From assembly GCF_932294415.1 (NCBI RefSeq), contig NC_065545.1, positions 43,314,327 to 43,378,326 of the forward strand: a stretch of DNA of 64,000 nucleotides. Reading direction: 5' to 3'. This stretch comes from Quercus robur. Lineage: Eukaryota > Streptophyta > Magnoliopsida > Fagales > Fagaceae. The notes below the pieces were generated by a model. The model ran no database searches. It was not told the DNA's origin and saw only the letters and a list, made by a program, of their open reading frames with translations. Shown piece after piece: positions 10,948 through 22,290 of this stretch; position 1 is the stretch's first letter, and every line of letters begins with the position of its first letter. Made by a program: the position numbers and the translations under genes.

Positions 10948-13900
10948 TGTAACGTCTCGTCAGTTTAAAAAAAAAAAAAATGTAAGGTCAAATTTTAAGT
11001 TCCCACATGCCCCACCTAACCCCATTACCCATCAATCTCAACCACTCATTTTCACCCACCTCTCTTCTCTCTTTTGGCTTGCTCTCTCTTTTCTTTCTTT
11101 TCTCTTTACTTAAACACACACACACACTCAATTCCACACTCACCCGCCGGCCTCCACTCCAAACCACACCATCTCACCATCATTTTTCTGGCAAGATCAT
11201 CGGAAAAATACTTAGGAACCCAAAAGCATCTTCATCATTTTATTTGAGGTAAAAATTTCTAATCTTTTTTGTGGGTTTTACACTTTTGCTTGAGGTTATT
11301 TTTATCTAAGCTTTAGTAATGATACTCATGTGATTTATAAGCATTGGAAGTGATATTTATGTGTTTTATGTATGGGTTTTGTATTGGTAGAATTATTTGA
11401 TGAGTGGGTATATATTTTGTGCTATTGATGACTACTTAAGGTTTATGTATGGTGGAAAAATTTAGGGGTTTTAAGTTATAACATGTGATGGTTGGTAAAA
11501 TTAATTTTTCTATTGCCATTGGGTTTATTTGGAGTTAGTTGAGGTTCCAAATTTCTTATCTTGGAGGATATATTGATTTTGCTTTTATGGGTCTCTTAAT
11601 GATGTAGTGTAAATTTTATGGAAACTAGTCATAATGTTGGAGATGATATTAAATGGGTTAACTTTATAATTGGAGTTTATGCCTTGTGAATCATTTTGTT
11701 GAGAAACTATGGGAGTGGAATATATTATTATTGATGAGGTTAGATGCTAGGCTTGCCTAATTAAGTGATTATTTTTGCAATTCCCTAAATTGTGGCTAGA
11801 TGCAATTTCAAGCTCTATACTCATTATGATAGGTTTACTTGATATTGTTTAGGTTCTAGCTAATCTCCTTGGAGCTTGGAGAATTAGGATTTTTAATGGG
11901 ATTTTGAAAAATAACCATGTTGTATAAATGTTGTTTTTGGGTTAGACACGCTTTTGGAAACTACTTATAGAAACTATATTTTTCTAAAAACTATTGTGTC
12001 ATAACCTTAATATGTATATATATATATATATATTTATTTATTTATTTATATATGATTATATATGAAAATGCATCATATTTGGTATTGCGTTTGGGGAAAT
12101 GCATGAATTGTTGATATGGAAAAATGAGCATCTTTTATTTAATCTTTGATAAGGAAATCTTGGATGTTATGGTATATTAGAAAATTTAAAGATGCTTATC
12201 TTGTCTTAGTACTTGGGAAATTGATAGAAAATCCGTTTGACAAGAATGAAGTTGAAACCTCACAAACTTTGTAGAAGTGAGTTTATTTAAGGTTTTTTTT
12301 TTAAAAACTACCTAGATATTAACTATATGTTTCAAAGTAATGTAACATGTGAGTTGTTTTAACACCATGCCATGTGTGATTTCCCGGTGATCACCCGATT
12401 TGGTTTCCGAAATCTTTGTGACAATGGAATCAAATCTAGGTCAGTGCCCTTTCACTTTGGATGACGCGTTCTTCCCTGCTGTCCATGGGGGGAAGAGGTT
12501 CCTTGATTGTGTGTGGGTGAGGCTGCTGTCCATGGGGCCAAGAGACCACATGCAAGAGAGGTCCTATTTGACGCGCTCTCTCTATTGCTCATGGGGGGAG
12601 AGAAAAACCTTGAGGGTATGGGTGAGGCTGCTGTCCATGGGACCAAGAGTCTGCATACCAGAGAGGACAATATCATGCTAGTTGTAAATGGGTGGATCCT
12701 CTGACCGGTTTATGTGGTAGTATGATATATTTATGATAAATTACCGTATGTTAGATTTTATGGCTTTGGAAATTATATGGTTAGTGCTCACAGATTATAG
12801 TATATAGTTTCAAGGTATTTACTTTGAGAAACTTTGTGTTTCATTATTAAATCATTCTTGTCATATTATTATCTATATATATATATAAAACCGAAACTTT
12901 TGAAGCTCTCACAATTTTCCACGTCAGCACAATATTTAAACCGAAACTTTTGAAACTCCCACAATTTTCCACGTCAGCACAATATTTAAATTAAATTAAA
13001 TTTTCCACCTCATCACTGTTTTCTTTTTCCAATGCAAATTAGACTTCTAGCCAAATAAGGATACTCTCCCACCGCCTCTACTCTCTCCTATTTAAAAATT
13101 GGTTGCGTAGAAAACCTAAGTCCCAAAAACTATTCGCGGAGAAGATGATGTTTGAGGACCCTCACCACAAAGTGAATATTGAAACTGACATCTTTTTATA
13201 AAGGTTGGTCAATATCTTATATTTATATGTATGGCCGTTGGTCACCACTATTTTTTTATTATTTTTATTTTAAATTCTTTTTATTTTAGATTTTATGATT
13301 AGATTTGCTATTATCTTCTTTTGCTGCAACACAATTTTCTCCTTAAAACTTATTTTTCTTCAAGAGTTTTTTTGAGGGCGGCTCATGCTTCAGAATTCAC
13401 ATATTCCACTTATGTATTGGACTCCTCTCCTTCTTCGGTCAATGTATCAAGGTTAGGGTTATTTGATTTGTTCAATAAAAATTATAGATTAGTTGCTTTT
13501 TCTTATAAGTTTGTCAATTGTTGTTTTGTTTATTTAATTGCTAGGCCTGAATCTTTTAATTAAATCTTCAAATTTTTTTAACCTTTTAATATTTTTTTTG
13601 TTTATTATATTTCTCCATTGTGTAGTCACATAATTTTTGTTTTGTTTTAATAAATTCTTGGCTCAAAATCTTCTAATTGTTTGGTTTACATATGAATTTT
13701 TAAGTTCATTTTTTGCAATACATTTAATTGTCTGGCCAATTTCAATAGTAGAAAAGCTATAATCATAGATTCCCTTCTTTCTATTGTATTTCTCTATTGC
13801 ATAATTATATATATATATATATATATATTGTTTTATTTCATAGCGCATTTCTCTATTGCTTTTGTTTTTCTTATTTTTACTTTCATAGCGTATGTACATG

Positions 13901-14902
13901 TTGTGTATCTGGGTACTTAGGCAAAATCTATAAAGACTAAAGATGTTTTTTTTTTTTTTTTTTTTTTTTTATAATGAATCCTGTGTTTTTCATGACTTTA
14001 GTGAGTCATATTCTTAATGATCGAAATGGTTTTGTTTGACGTGGATTTTGTTCATATTGGTTTCAAAGTTTATTTCTTGGCTTATATTATAGATTGTAAT
14101 ATATTTATTCATCAAACTGTTTAGTTGAGTTTGTTTTCGAAATTGTTTTCAGTGTTGGACATTTTCTTGAAGCATGTTGGTATCATATATTAAAATATTG
14201 TTAAGTTGATAATAATAATAATAATAATAATATAGTTTAATAAATGTCTGAAACGTATAGCTGTTAACAAATGTTTTAGCTATATGATTTTATTTTACAA
14301 ATTCAATTTTGGTGTTGTAGTAAAATAAACAAAGATTAAATTATATATTGTACTCAATACATTTCCTGTGCATCGCACGGGTTAGCGACTAGTTATTATT
14401 ATTGAAGATAAAACTTGCATTTCCCCCACCCCCATTAAATATGCTACTTACTGGGCTCTAGCTCATCCCATTATTTTATAAACTTTTCAGAGTAGGCAAC
14501 AATCTTTTAAGACAGCTTTTTGGTGGCTAATAGTAGTTAGACTAACTTCTGATGGAGGTTGAACTTTTGTAATGGATATATTAGATGGTGTACATCTTAG
14601 ACTAGGCTTGACTCATTCTTTTGTATATTATAGTGGTTATGACTGTATTTCCTTTGATGGGACAAGCTGTTGATATGTAATTATTTATTCAGACCTCTAT
14701 TCTTTTGTGGCCAATGGTCCTTGTAATTAATGCTTAGAGCTCTGACTTACTCTGAGAGTATATTCTATGGGATTATTATGATAATTCTTGATGTTGGTAC
14801 TTGATAGGATTTATATGGATTAAATTGTCAAAAAGGAAAATTTTACAGGTACTTGAGACATCTTTCTCATGCTTTGGACCCTTTGGGGTTTGGGGCGTGA
14901 CA
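10948..14902. mobile_element. Solo LTR with nested Helitron (copy A)
   Basis: The element begins TGTAACGTC and ends GCGTGACA, within the TG...CA rule for LTRs, and is flanked by the 5-bp target duplication AATAG (10943-10947 and 14903-14907). No internal retrotransposon region, second LTR, or gag/pol reading frame is visible, so this is a solo LTR fossil of an LTR retrotransposon of undetermined superfamily. Without the nested Helitron it is about 2.43 kb. It predates the segmental duplication, since copy B has the same LTR at the same site with the same flanks. Confidence 0.85.
12872..14392 (+). mobile_element. Non-autonomous Helitron, 1,521 bp
   Basis: The 5' end TCTATATATATATATA follows a host A. 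The 3' end is CTAG followed by a host T, with a short hairpin just before it (CCTGTGC-atc-GCACGGG, 14365-14381). The paralogous position in copy B (around 25480) lacks the insertion with no base gained or lost, and no target duplication is present, both diagnostic of Helitrons. The 5' region holds a 50-bp tandem duplication (12891-12940, 12941-12990). An (AAT)n run lies near 14210. No Rep/helicase coding was seen, so movement would have needed a helper. The short open frames inside show no recognisable domain. Confidence 0.92.
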
Positions 14903-15155
14903 AATAGGCTTTGTTCATTATTTCCTCAAGTTTTTAAATTTAAAACACAACACCATTTTATCATTTATTACAAAACCAGGGTCACCAAAAGGAAAAGGTG
15001 CTATAAGAATAGCACCACAAAAACATATTACATTGAGTAGACAACAAACATTATCTAGTACGATAAATTATCAAATACACCTCTCAAACTCCTGAAATAA
15101 AATGGAAAAACTAGTAATGGAACATATGCATGGGTTTATTTATAAGGGAAAATTC

Positions 15156-18065
15156 TTACCCAACTAAATTTTTTTTTTGATGTCTCCTCGACTTCACCCT
15201 TCCTGTCAGATGGCCAATTGCAAAAGACTTTATAAACCAACCACTCTTCCGTGTGATTATAATTTGTCCAACAAAAACACCAACTATAAATCCAGATCCA
15301 TATCCCATCGCAACTACCTTCCAGCCAAACTCAAATGAAAACTTTGAGCCTTGGTTTGCTTCAAAATTTGAAGGTGGTGTTGGTGGGTCATCCGAATTGG
15401 CACATCTTTTGGACAATGGGCTTCCACACAATTCAACATTTCCATCAAATGAACTGTTTTGAAATGTGAGAAATTGTTTCCCTTGTGGTATAGGTCCAGT
15501 AAGATTATTATGAGACACATTCAAGAAAGTAAGGAAGGTGAGCTCCACTAGTTGTGGAGGAATCTCTCTAACTAGCATATTTTGAGAAAGGTCTAGTGAT
15601 TCTAGGTTTGTTAAGGTTGCCAAGGATGAGGGGATAAAACCAGTAAGAATATTGTTGGAAAGGTTAAGCATGTGAAGCGCTTTTAGATTCCCTAAATTTT
15701 TTGGAATTTCTCCTTCAAACTTGTTGCCTGATAGATCAATGGCCATGAAGAAATCTTGGATTTTCAAATATTTTGTCTTTATACCTTTGTTTGTCAATGC
15801 CATTGAGTAGGCATATGACGTCATTGACCAACCATTGCTTACATGTTTTTGCAGCTGACCATTTGCTTGCATATACGTTAAGTGACTTGCATCAAAGCTT
15901 TGCATGGCTTTCCAAATTTGGAAATATTCAGATGGCAACTTACCACTAATACTATTGTTCGAGACATCAATTACTTGTAATTTTGGAAAATTTTGAATTG
16001 TATCAGGTTTTCCAATAAAACCATGGATTCCATTTGATTGCAAAATGAGAACCCTTAGCTCTGGAAGAATGCCCAACCAAGAGGGGAAAAAATCAATTAT
16101 ATGATTGTTTCCAATATCAAAAAATTCCAGCATTGTACAATTAGCCAATGACCTCGGTAAAGACCCCTCAAAACGATTTTGACTCAATTGGATCATCTCC
16201 AATTTGCATCCTTCTATGAATATTTGAGGAATGCTACCATGAAAGTTGTTGTATTGGAGATTAAGAACGGAAAGGTTTCTCAAGTCTCCTAAACAATGGG
16301 GAAGGAAGCCACTCAAATTGTTGTATGAAACATCAAGATAAGAAAGAGAACTTAGTTCACAAATCATTTGAGAGATGTCTCCAGTCAACATATTGTTAGA
16401 GACAGAATAGGCTAAGATGGACGGAGGTGGAATTGGCAGTGCCCCTTGAAGCTTGTTGTTTAGAAGGTTCAAAATTTGTAGACTACGCCAAGGGAAAGTA
16501 TTTGGGGTTTGATCAAACCCTGTGAGTGAGTTTCCTGACATGCTTAAAAACATGAGAGTGTTTATACTCATGTTAGAGATCCATTTTGGTATATGGCCAT
16601 GAATGTTGTTTTGAGAAAGTTCCAAAACTTCCAACTGATCTTGGTTTCGAAGGAATTCTGGGAAGTCACTTAAGTTGCAAGAACCCAGTCCTAATACCTT
16701 AAATTTTTGAAAGGTAGAATTGGTACTAGGATCAATAACCAATGAAAGATTGTTATAAGATAAATCGAGATTGGAGAGGTTATTGAGCTTTCGAAACAAG
16801 TCAAATTCTATTGTGCCACTCAAGTTATTTGAATACAAATCTAAAATATGAAGATTCAGAAGGCTGGAAATAGATGTTGGAATTGGACCACACAATTTAT
16901 TGTATGGAAACCATAGAGTATTTAGTTGGGTGAGGTTTGCTAGCCACGATGGGATAGAACCGGTTAATTCATTCCGACCAAGTACTAATGATGTAAGTTT
17001 AGTCAGGTTTCCAATAGAAAACGGGATATCACCATATAAACTAATATTTGCTAGAAGTAACATGGTGAGTTTGGTTTGCTTACCAACCCAAGAGAGAGTC
17101 CCACGGTTGAAACTGTTTTCTGAAAGATCTAGATACGAGAGCTTTGTCAGGTTAGCAAATGACGATGGTATTGGTCCAGAGAAATTGCAACTTCTAACAT
17201 CCAATTCATATAAGGACCGGAGGTTACCCATTGAATCTGGTAGCTTTCCAGAGAAACTTGCGCCCGCAAGTCTCAAAACTTCAAGGGGGCTACTTCTATT
17301 AAACTCTGGTACACGACCAGTGAGTTTTGGATTGGAACGCACATTGAGAGACTTGAGATTTGGTAGCTGAAAAATTCCAGTTGGAAACTCACCATGCAAA
17401 CCGCAATCTCTAAGAGAAATAGTTGTTAAAGAAGATAAGTTTGCCAAGATACTGGGTACAGTGGACGATATGTCCACCTCACTCAGAATTAGTTCTTCTA
17501 AGTTTGTTAACTTCTCAGCTATACTTTTGAGACCAGGCTTGTGGAGCTTCAATGGATTCAGAGCGAGGTTTAGGGAAACCAACTTAGAGAGTTGTAAAAT
17601 TTCTGATGGGATCTTACCTGAAAATCCAGAATAAAAGAGGTCAAGGTAAGTAAGCTTTGAAAGCCGTCTTACTCCAACAGGGATTTCAGAGTGATTGAAG
17701 TTGTTGATGGAGAGATTAAGCTTTTGAAGGTGAACAAGCTGGAAGAGGCTGCTACTGGAGTTGATAGAACCATAAAGAGAACTGTTACTGAGGTCAAGGC
17801 TGATCACATGACCCGTGTTTTCATCACATTGAATACCATCCCACGTGCAGCAATCACTACTTTGTGCCATCCACGACGAAATCTTTGAATAAGCGGAAGT
17901 GGATTGATTGATGATAAGGCTTTCTTTGAATTGCAACAAGGCAAAGCTCTCATCATCATGACATAGTGGCTGCACCGAAGAAAAAGAGCCAGCAGAAACA
18001 AGAGAAAGCAGAGACAATAGAAAGAGAAACTGCGTGAACATCACGAAAGAAAGTGATAAACTCAT
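15156..18065 (-). CDS. LRR receptor-like protein (RLP), intact copy A
   Basis: Cell-surface receptor-like protein of the Cf-9/RLP type: an extracellular LRR receptor without a kinase, which in this family usually works with SOBIR1/BAK1-type kinases in immunity or development. The single-exon ORF of 969 codons starts with a signal peptide (MSLSLSFVMFTQFLFLLSLL, to about residue 25). An LRRNT_2 cap follows (LCHDDESFALLQFKES, CCTWDGIQC), then about 25-28 LRRs of the LxxLxLSxNxLxGxIP type. A non-LRR island (about residues 715-785, around YMQANGQ and TNKGIKTKYLKIQ) precedes the last four repeats. Then come an LCG cap, an acidic/proline stretch (DDPPTPPS), a single TM helix (about 917-938) with GxxxG spacing, and a basic 31-residue tail. 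The ligand is unknown. Compared with copy B it has Arg where B and the LRR consensus have Gly (LVREIPP). Confidence 0.93.
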   Translation of the reverse strand: MSLSLSFVMFTQFLFLLSLLSLVSAGSFSSVQPLCHDDESFALLQFKESLIINQSTSAYSKISSWMAQSSDCCTWDGIQCDENTGHVISLDLSNSSLYGSINSSSSLFQLVHLQKLNLSINNFNHSEIPVGVRRLSKLTYLDLFYSGFSGKIPSEILQLSKLVSLNLALNPLKLHKPGLKSIAEKLTNLEELILSEVDISSTVPSILANLSSLTTISLRDCGLHGEFPTGIFQLPNLKSLNVRSNPKLTGRVPEFNRSSPLEVLRLAGASFSGKLPDSMGNLRSLYELDVRSCNFSGPIPSSFANLTKLSYLDLSENSFNRGTLSWVGKQTKLTMLLLANISLYGDIPFSIGNLTKLTSLVLGRNELTGSIPSWLANLTQLNTLWFPYNKLCGPIPTSISSLLNLHILDLYSNNLSGTIEFDLFRKLNNLSNLDLSYNNLSLVIDPSTNSTFQKFKVLGLGSCNLSDFPEFLRNQDQLEVLELSQNNIHGHIPKWISNMSINTLMFLSMSGNSLTGFDQTPNTFPWRSLQILNLLNNKLQGALPIPPPSILAYSVSNNMLTGDISQMICELSSLSYLDVSYNNLSGFLPHCLGDLRNLSVLNLQYNNFHGSIPQIFIEGCKLEMIQLSQNRFEGSLPRSLANCTMLEFFDIGNNHIIDFFPSWLGILPELRVLILQSNGIHGFIGKPDTIQNFPKLQVIDVSNNSISGKLPSEYFQIWKAMQSFDASHLTYMQANGQLQKHVSNGWSMTSYAYSMALTNKGIKTKYLKIQDFFMAIDLSGNKFEGEIPKNLGNLKALHMLNLSNNILTGFIPSSLATLTNLESLDLSQNMLVREIPPQLVELTFLTFLNVSHNNLTGPIPQGKQFLTFQNSSFDGNVELCGSPLSKRCANSDDPPTPPSNFEANQGSKFSFEFGWKVVAMGYGSGFIVGVFVGQIIITRKSGWFIKSFAIGHLTGRVKSRRHQKKNLVG

Positions 18066-18099
18066 AATGTTCTATTGGAGTTTGTATTGTTGTAACGCT

Positions 18100-18120
18100 G
18101 GAGAAGCAAATAAATAGAAA
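18100..18120 (-). promoter_or_regulatory. Possible TATA-like element for RLP copy A
   Basis: On the minus strand a CTATTTATTTG stretch lies about 45 bases upstream of the start codon, in a pyrimidine-rich leader. The spacing is short for a TATA box plus 5' UTR, so this is only a candidate. The identical bases are present before copy B (about 29190-29210). Confidence 0.3.
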
Positions 18121-18181
18121 AGAGAATAGGGATTTTCTAAACCAATCTCTACGTCGCCCTCACACACTATTCATTTCTTAT

Positions 18182-18925
18182 CCAAATGCTCCATTCAGTC
18201 CTCCTTAACATTTTCCATAAGAAATTGCCATCCATGTTAAACGATAAATGTGTCATTCTCAATGATGAAAGTCTTGGTCCGGTAGACTACAATCACTTTT
18301 CCGCGTGAGTGTACTGTAGACAGTAGACTCCATCATTCTCAATGACAGCAGTCTTCTGTGGAATTTGTCTTAGTACGATAGAAACCAAGACAGAGACTGT
18401 TGAGGAGAAAATCTGGCATCTATCTATGTAATGAAGAAATAGGAATTGTATTATTCTTTCATAAGTTGTTTGGTGTGAATGAAACGATAGCTGAGAGCTG
18501 GCAAAATGTGGGCTTGGGCGACAATACTGGAGTAAATGGACCACCTAAATTATTTCTTAGCCAAATGCTCCATTCAGTCCTTAACATTTTCCATAAGAAA
18601 TTGCCATCCATATTAAACGATAATTGTGTCATTCTCAATGATGAAAGTCTTGGTCGGGTAGACTACATTCACATTTCCGCGTGAGTGTACTGTAGACAGT
18701 AGACTCCATCATTCTCAATGACAGCAGTCTTCTGTGGAATTTGTCTTAGTACGATAGAAACCAAGATAGAGACTGTTGAGGAGAAAATCTGGCATCTATC
18801 TATGTAATGAAGAAATAGGAATTGTATTATTCTTTCATAAGTTGTTTGGTGTGAATGAAACGATAGCTGATAGCTGAGAGCTGAGAGCTGGCAAAATGTG
18901 GGCTTGGGCGACAATACTGGAGTAA
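18182..18925. repeat. ~380-bp tandem repeat upstream of RLP copy A
   Basis: Two units, starting at 18182 and 18561 (both ccaaatgctccattcagtcc) and ending with the same phrase (ggcgacaatactggagtaa) at 18534 and 18925. They differ by a few substitutions and short indels. They sit about 120 bp beyond the RLP start codon, in its promoter position. Short open frames within the units repeat only because the DNA repeats. Confidence 0.9.
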
Positions 18926-19282
18926 GAGTGAGTTTGGTTCAGCTTTTTGTAAAAGTGCATAATGAAAAAATTGAGTTTTCAAAAAGTGCATAATAAAAAA
19001 GTGCATTTTCAAAAAGCTGATTGTTTAGTAAAATCTGTTAAAAAGTGCTTTTTAAAAAAGCTGAGTGTTTGGCTAGCACTTATAAAAGTGACAGTTTGAG
19101 GGATAAATTATCAAAAATGACAATGTATATATAAGGGAGTTTATTTCATACTTTTTTTTTTTTTTTTTTTTTTTATGTGAGTTTGGTTCATACTTAAAAA
19201 TCAACTACTTCATCATACTTAAATCAATTTTTCTCTTTCTAAAAAAATCATTTTTTTCTCACCAATATTAGCTAATAATAAC
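18926..19282. repeat. A/T-rich repeat at the right end of copy A
   Basis: It starts gagtgagtttggttcagctttttg and contains several 'aaaagtgcat' and 'aaaaagctgagtgttt' phrases typical of the ends of hAT-like MITEs, then a poly(T) run near 19150. The tandem-duplication junction lies at its right edge. The counterpart is at 30016-30376. Whether it is a complete MITE is unclear. Confidence 0.4.
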
Positions 19283-19299
19283 CTAAGGCCATATCTATG

Positions 19300-20800
19300 G
19301 GCCAAGAACTCCATATCCAAACTAGAAGCTACAACAATGGCAGGTGTGTACCCTATAATCCATAGTCCTCCATGGTCTTAGATATCACCCCCAACCACTA
19401 CCACTAGCTACACTCAATTTGCCCAAGTAAGAACCAGCCATGTTGAGTTTATGCCAATTATACTCAGGGTATTTCAATCAATTTTTGACTGAGTGCTTTG
19501 TCTTACGCTTGTGAATGACCAACACAAAGGAAATACTCAACTTTAAGTTTAAATCTGTAGCCAAGGCAGCAGCCCAAATGTATTTATTTATTTATTTATT
19601 TTTCATATGCTCAACTTCTTAAAACATGTAATATGGTCTATGTTCCTTCACACATAACATCCCTAGACAATCTCCTAATCTTAATTAAGATTGGTTTTCA
19701 TTGGGATACTATTTATGAAACTTGAAACATTTCCAAATAAAATTTTGTATTTTTGTTAAGGTGTAAGCTTTCCAAATCCATTTCTCTATGAACAGAGGGA
19801 CTCAGGTCAGGACAACCACTTGGCATTCTTGGCTAAAAATCACTTTAAGATGATGAGGCCCAGCACAATCTATATTAACTAGCAAAAAACATAGGAATGG
19901 GAGCAGCTTTTAGAAGGAGCACCAGGTCTATACTCTATAGGGAGGATAAATGAGCAAACATTAAAATTCCTAAGGCTACCATATATGCCACTTCCTTAAC
20001 TAGCAGATTTTCCTCTCCAGGAGATAAGAGGTACAGCAATCAAGCTCCTCAATGACCAATCAACAAGCCGCTCATTAAGTTAGAAATTCAGAAAGTTATT
20101 AATTCCAACCATCCATTTAGGCCTGATTTTCTTCCAACAAAAAAGATGTAATTGGTGTTTCTCCTCAGCTTATCCCCAAAAAAAAGAACTCTTACAAATT
20201 TTTATATGGAAGGAATCAAGGATTCTCCCCAGAAGGACCCTTACATCACATAGGCAAGCTGATGATGATATAGGAGCCCGTAAAGGAGATTCCGATGATG
20301 ATGATGATGAAGAAGAAGAAATACTACATTTAATTTTTTTTTTTCAATTCTAACAATCACATAAAAATTAATGTCATTGCCAAAACAAAACCATATTCTC
20401 AGAACACCAACAAAAAAAACACACAAAAAAAAACCTAAAAAGATCCGAAAAACCCTAGGTCACGGTGGAATTCCAAAATCTAAAATTGGAGAAAGAGAGA
20501 GAGACAGAGGAATCTAAGAAGCAAAAACGACAAAGTATTGAGAAGAAACAGAGAGTACCTTCGGCACAATGGGCTACGAACGGCGACAATGAGCTACGAT
20601 TGCTTGAGAGACTACCTTCGTGACAGTGGGCAACAAATTTGCTTCAGCACTAGGCTACAAATTTGCTTTATGAATGAGTGAGTGAGTGAGTTTGAGAGTG
20701 AGTTTCAGAGGGTGGTGTGAATGGGTGTACAAGTGAGACAGTGTTTGAACTTTGAGATTTTGTAATGAGCTGTTTGAAATTGTGGAAGTGTTTATATTTT
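19300..20800. other. Copy B, left part: no gene recognised
   Basis: Counterpart of 6630-8100. Same low-complexity blocks, with a slightly longer GAT-repeat near 20290-20310. No coding region supported. Confidence 0.5.
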
Positions 20801-20807
20801 GAAGATT

Positions 20808-20945
20808 TCGAGTTTTATAAACTCAATTTCCACGTGGCTCCATGTGGCAATTTTGTCCAGCTAAGGGTGGCACAAAAACATGAACTTGAGCTTTAGAAAC
20901 TCGAGTTCTAATTGAATCTCGAGTTTCTAAAACTCGAGATGCTTT
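20808..20945. repeat. CTCGAG-rich inverted-repeat segment (copy B)
   Basis: Counterpart of 8125-8265. The palindromic CTCGAG phrases at about 20895-20940 are retained; one outer copy has changed (actcaattt instead of actcgattt). Confidence 0.55.
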
Positions 20946-21021
20946 TTTCACAAATTCTTTCAAAACCGGGCAACTAACGAAAATGTTAAAATATTATCGT
21001 TATTTGGAAAGGGTGTTCTCT

Positions 21022-22290
21022 ATTTGTTTTCACTTAAAAACTTGCCTAGGAAAATCAACATATTAAAAAAAAAAAAAAGAATTTCAATGTCAACAACTTG
21101 AAATTCAACCAAATTAAGTTACAGCAAGATGTTAGTCCACACTTTCTATATAAGCCAATATCCCTAGATAAACCCAATGAACCTGCTTACTATTACAATA
21201 AGAACATGTATATATGTTCATGAAGTGCACACTTATTTTACTTTTTATGTAGTTTTGTTAGTTGAATAGGATCTATACATTGAAGTTGGAAATGAGTGCA
21301 TTTGAAAGCAGAATTATTCCCTCCAAAAGCACCAAAAAAGTATTTAAGTTGTAGCTTAATTGGATTGCATTTCATGGTGTTCCAATAGAGATATCTAGAG
21401 TTCAAATCCCCTCACCCCCCATTATAACTATTTACCAAAAAAAAAAAAAAAAAAAAAAAAAGTAAAAAGGAATGTGCCTTGTGTCATATCCAAAATTAAT
21501 TCAAGATGGGTCCATAATAAGCCCCATGAGATCAGCTTCAAAGCCCATCCATATGGGCAATAAAATCCTAAAGCCATTCGATGGAATCAACCAATTGAAG
21601 CCGACAAAAGATCAGCAACAGCCCATGAAAGCCCACAGCTGTGACAAATATCAAGCTTAAGTTCAAGTATTTCCCTCCATCACTAGTGAACCATGCTTAC
21701 TGAGGAGAGCAACAAGCCAGATAAGGGAAATAGAAGAGCAATGGGTTAAAGGGCAAAATGGTCGTTTCGTGTCAACTTGGGCCCACCTAAAATTTGACAA
21801 AATGATCTTGGAGCACTAAGACCATTGGGTCTATAGTTTGATGCCATTTGTATGGGTTTCATCTACTCATAGATTCCAAATCCATAAGTTTCCTCGTTGA
21901 AAATTTGGTTCTTTAGAGTTTAGACTACCCATCTCAATTAATTATAATTTATATGTTATGAAATATTAGTTCATGTCACCATCTAAGGAATAATTTAATT
22001 TCAATGCTCAGTTATCTTTAACAGTTAAGAAATAAGTTTTATTAGAAAGTGACGATTATCTCTAAAATTACTTGTGACGCTTTTTGTAAACCCACTTATT
22101 TGTTGGAAAGTTTTATACAAAGATTTGATCCTAGATTCAATCTAAAATAGAGAAGATTATATATTTTTTAGTTGCAATATAAGTTGGGAAAAGTGAGTTA
22201 TGCTAGGATAGTGTATTTGAGGATCCCAAATCCAAATTCATTTTGTTGGGAACAGTATGATCTATGAATACTCCAAATTGTATTGGGTGG
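21022..22290 (+). repeat. Dispersed repeats R1 and R2 (copy B)
   Basis: R1 (about 21022-21494) and R2 (about 21495-22290) lie in the same order and orientation as in copy A. The poly(A) tail of the SINE-like part of R1 (about 21437-21461) is longer here than in A. Confidence 0.7.

Larger units (their letters stand above)
6612..19282. repeat. Tandem segmental duplication, copy A (12,671 bp)
   Basis: The sequence from 6612 (ctaaggccatatctatggg) restarts at 19283 and then runs colinear with copy A up to about 30376, past both receptor-like protein genes. Left flank, junction and right end share only 'cta' at the breakpoint. Copy A holds, in order: dispersed repeats, a PPR pseudogene with a SINE, a solo LTR with a nested Helitron, the RLP gene (minus) and its repeated upstream region. 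Copy A is longer than B mostly because of the 1,521-bp Helitron. Confidence 0.95.

Noticed and set aside
11007-11252. 81-codon open frame (and 23693-23935 in copy B) starting MPHLTPLPI
   Set aside because: Lies within the solo LTR and is C/T-rich low complexity; not a host gene.
16900-17370. 156-codon plus-strand open frame inside the RLP gene, also present at 27990-28460
   Set aside because: Antisense shadow of LRR coding sequence; conserved in copy B only because the DNA was duplicated.
18293-19012. Several conserved-looking short open frames upstream of both RLP genes
   Set aside because: They repeat because the ~380-bp block and the large unit are duplicated; no signal of protein-level constraint can be seen.
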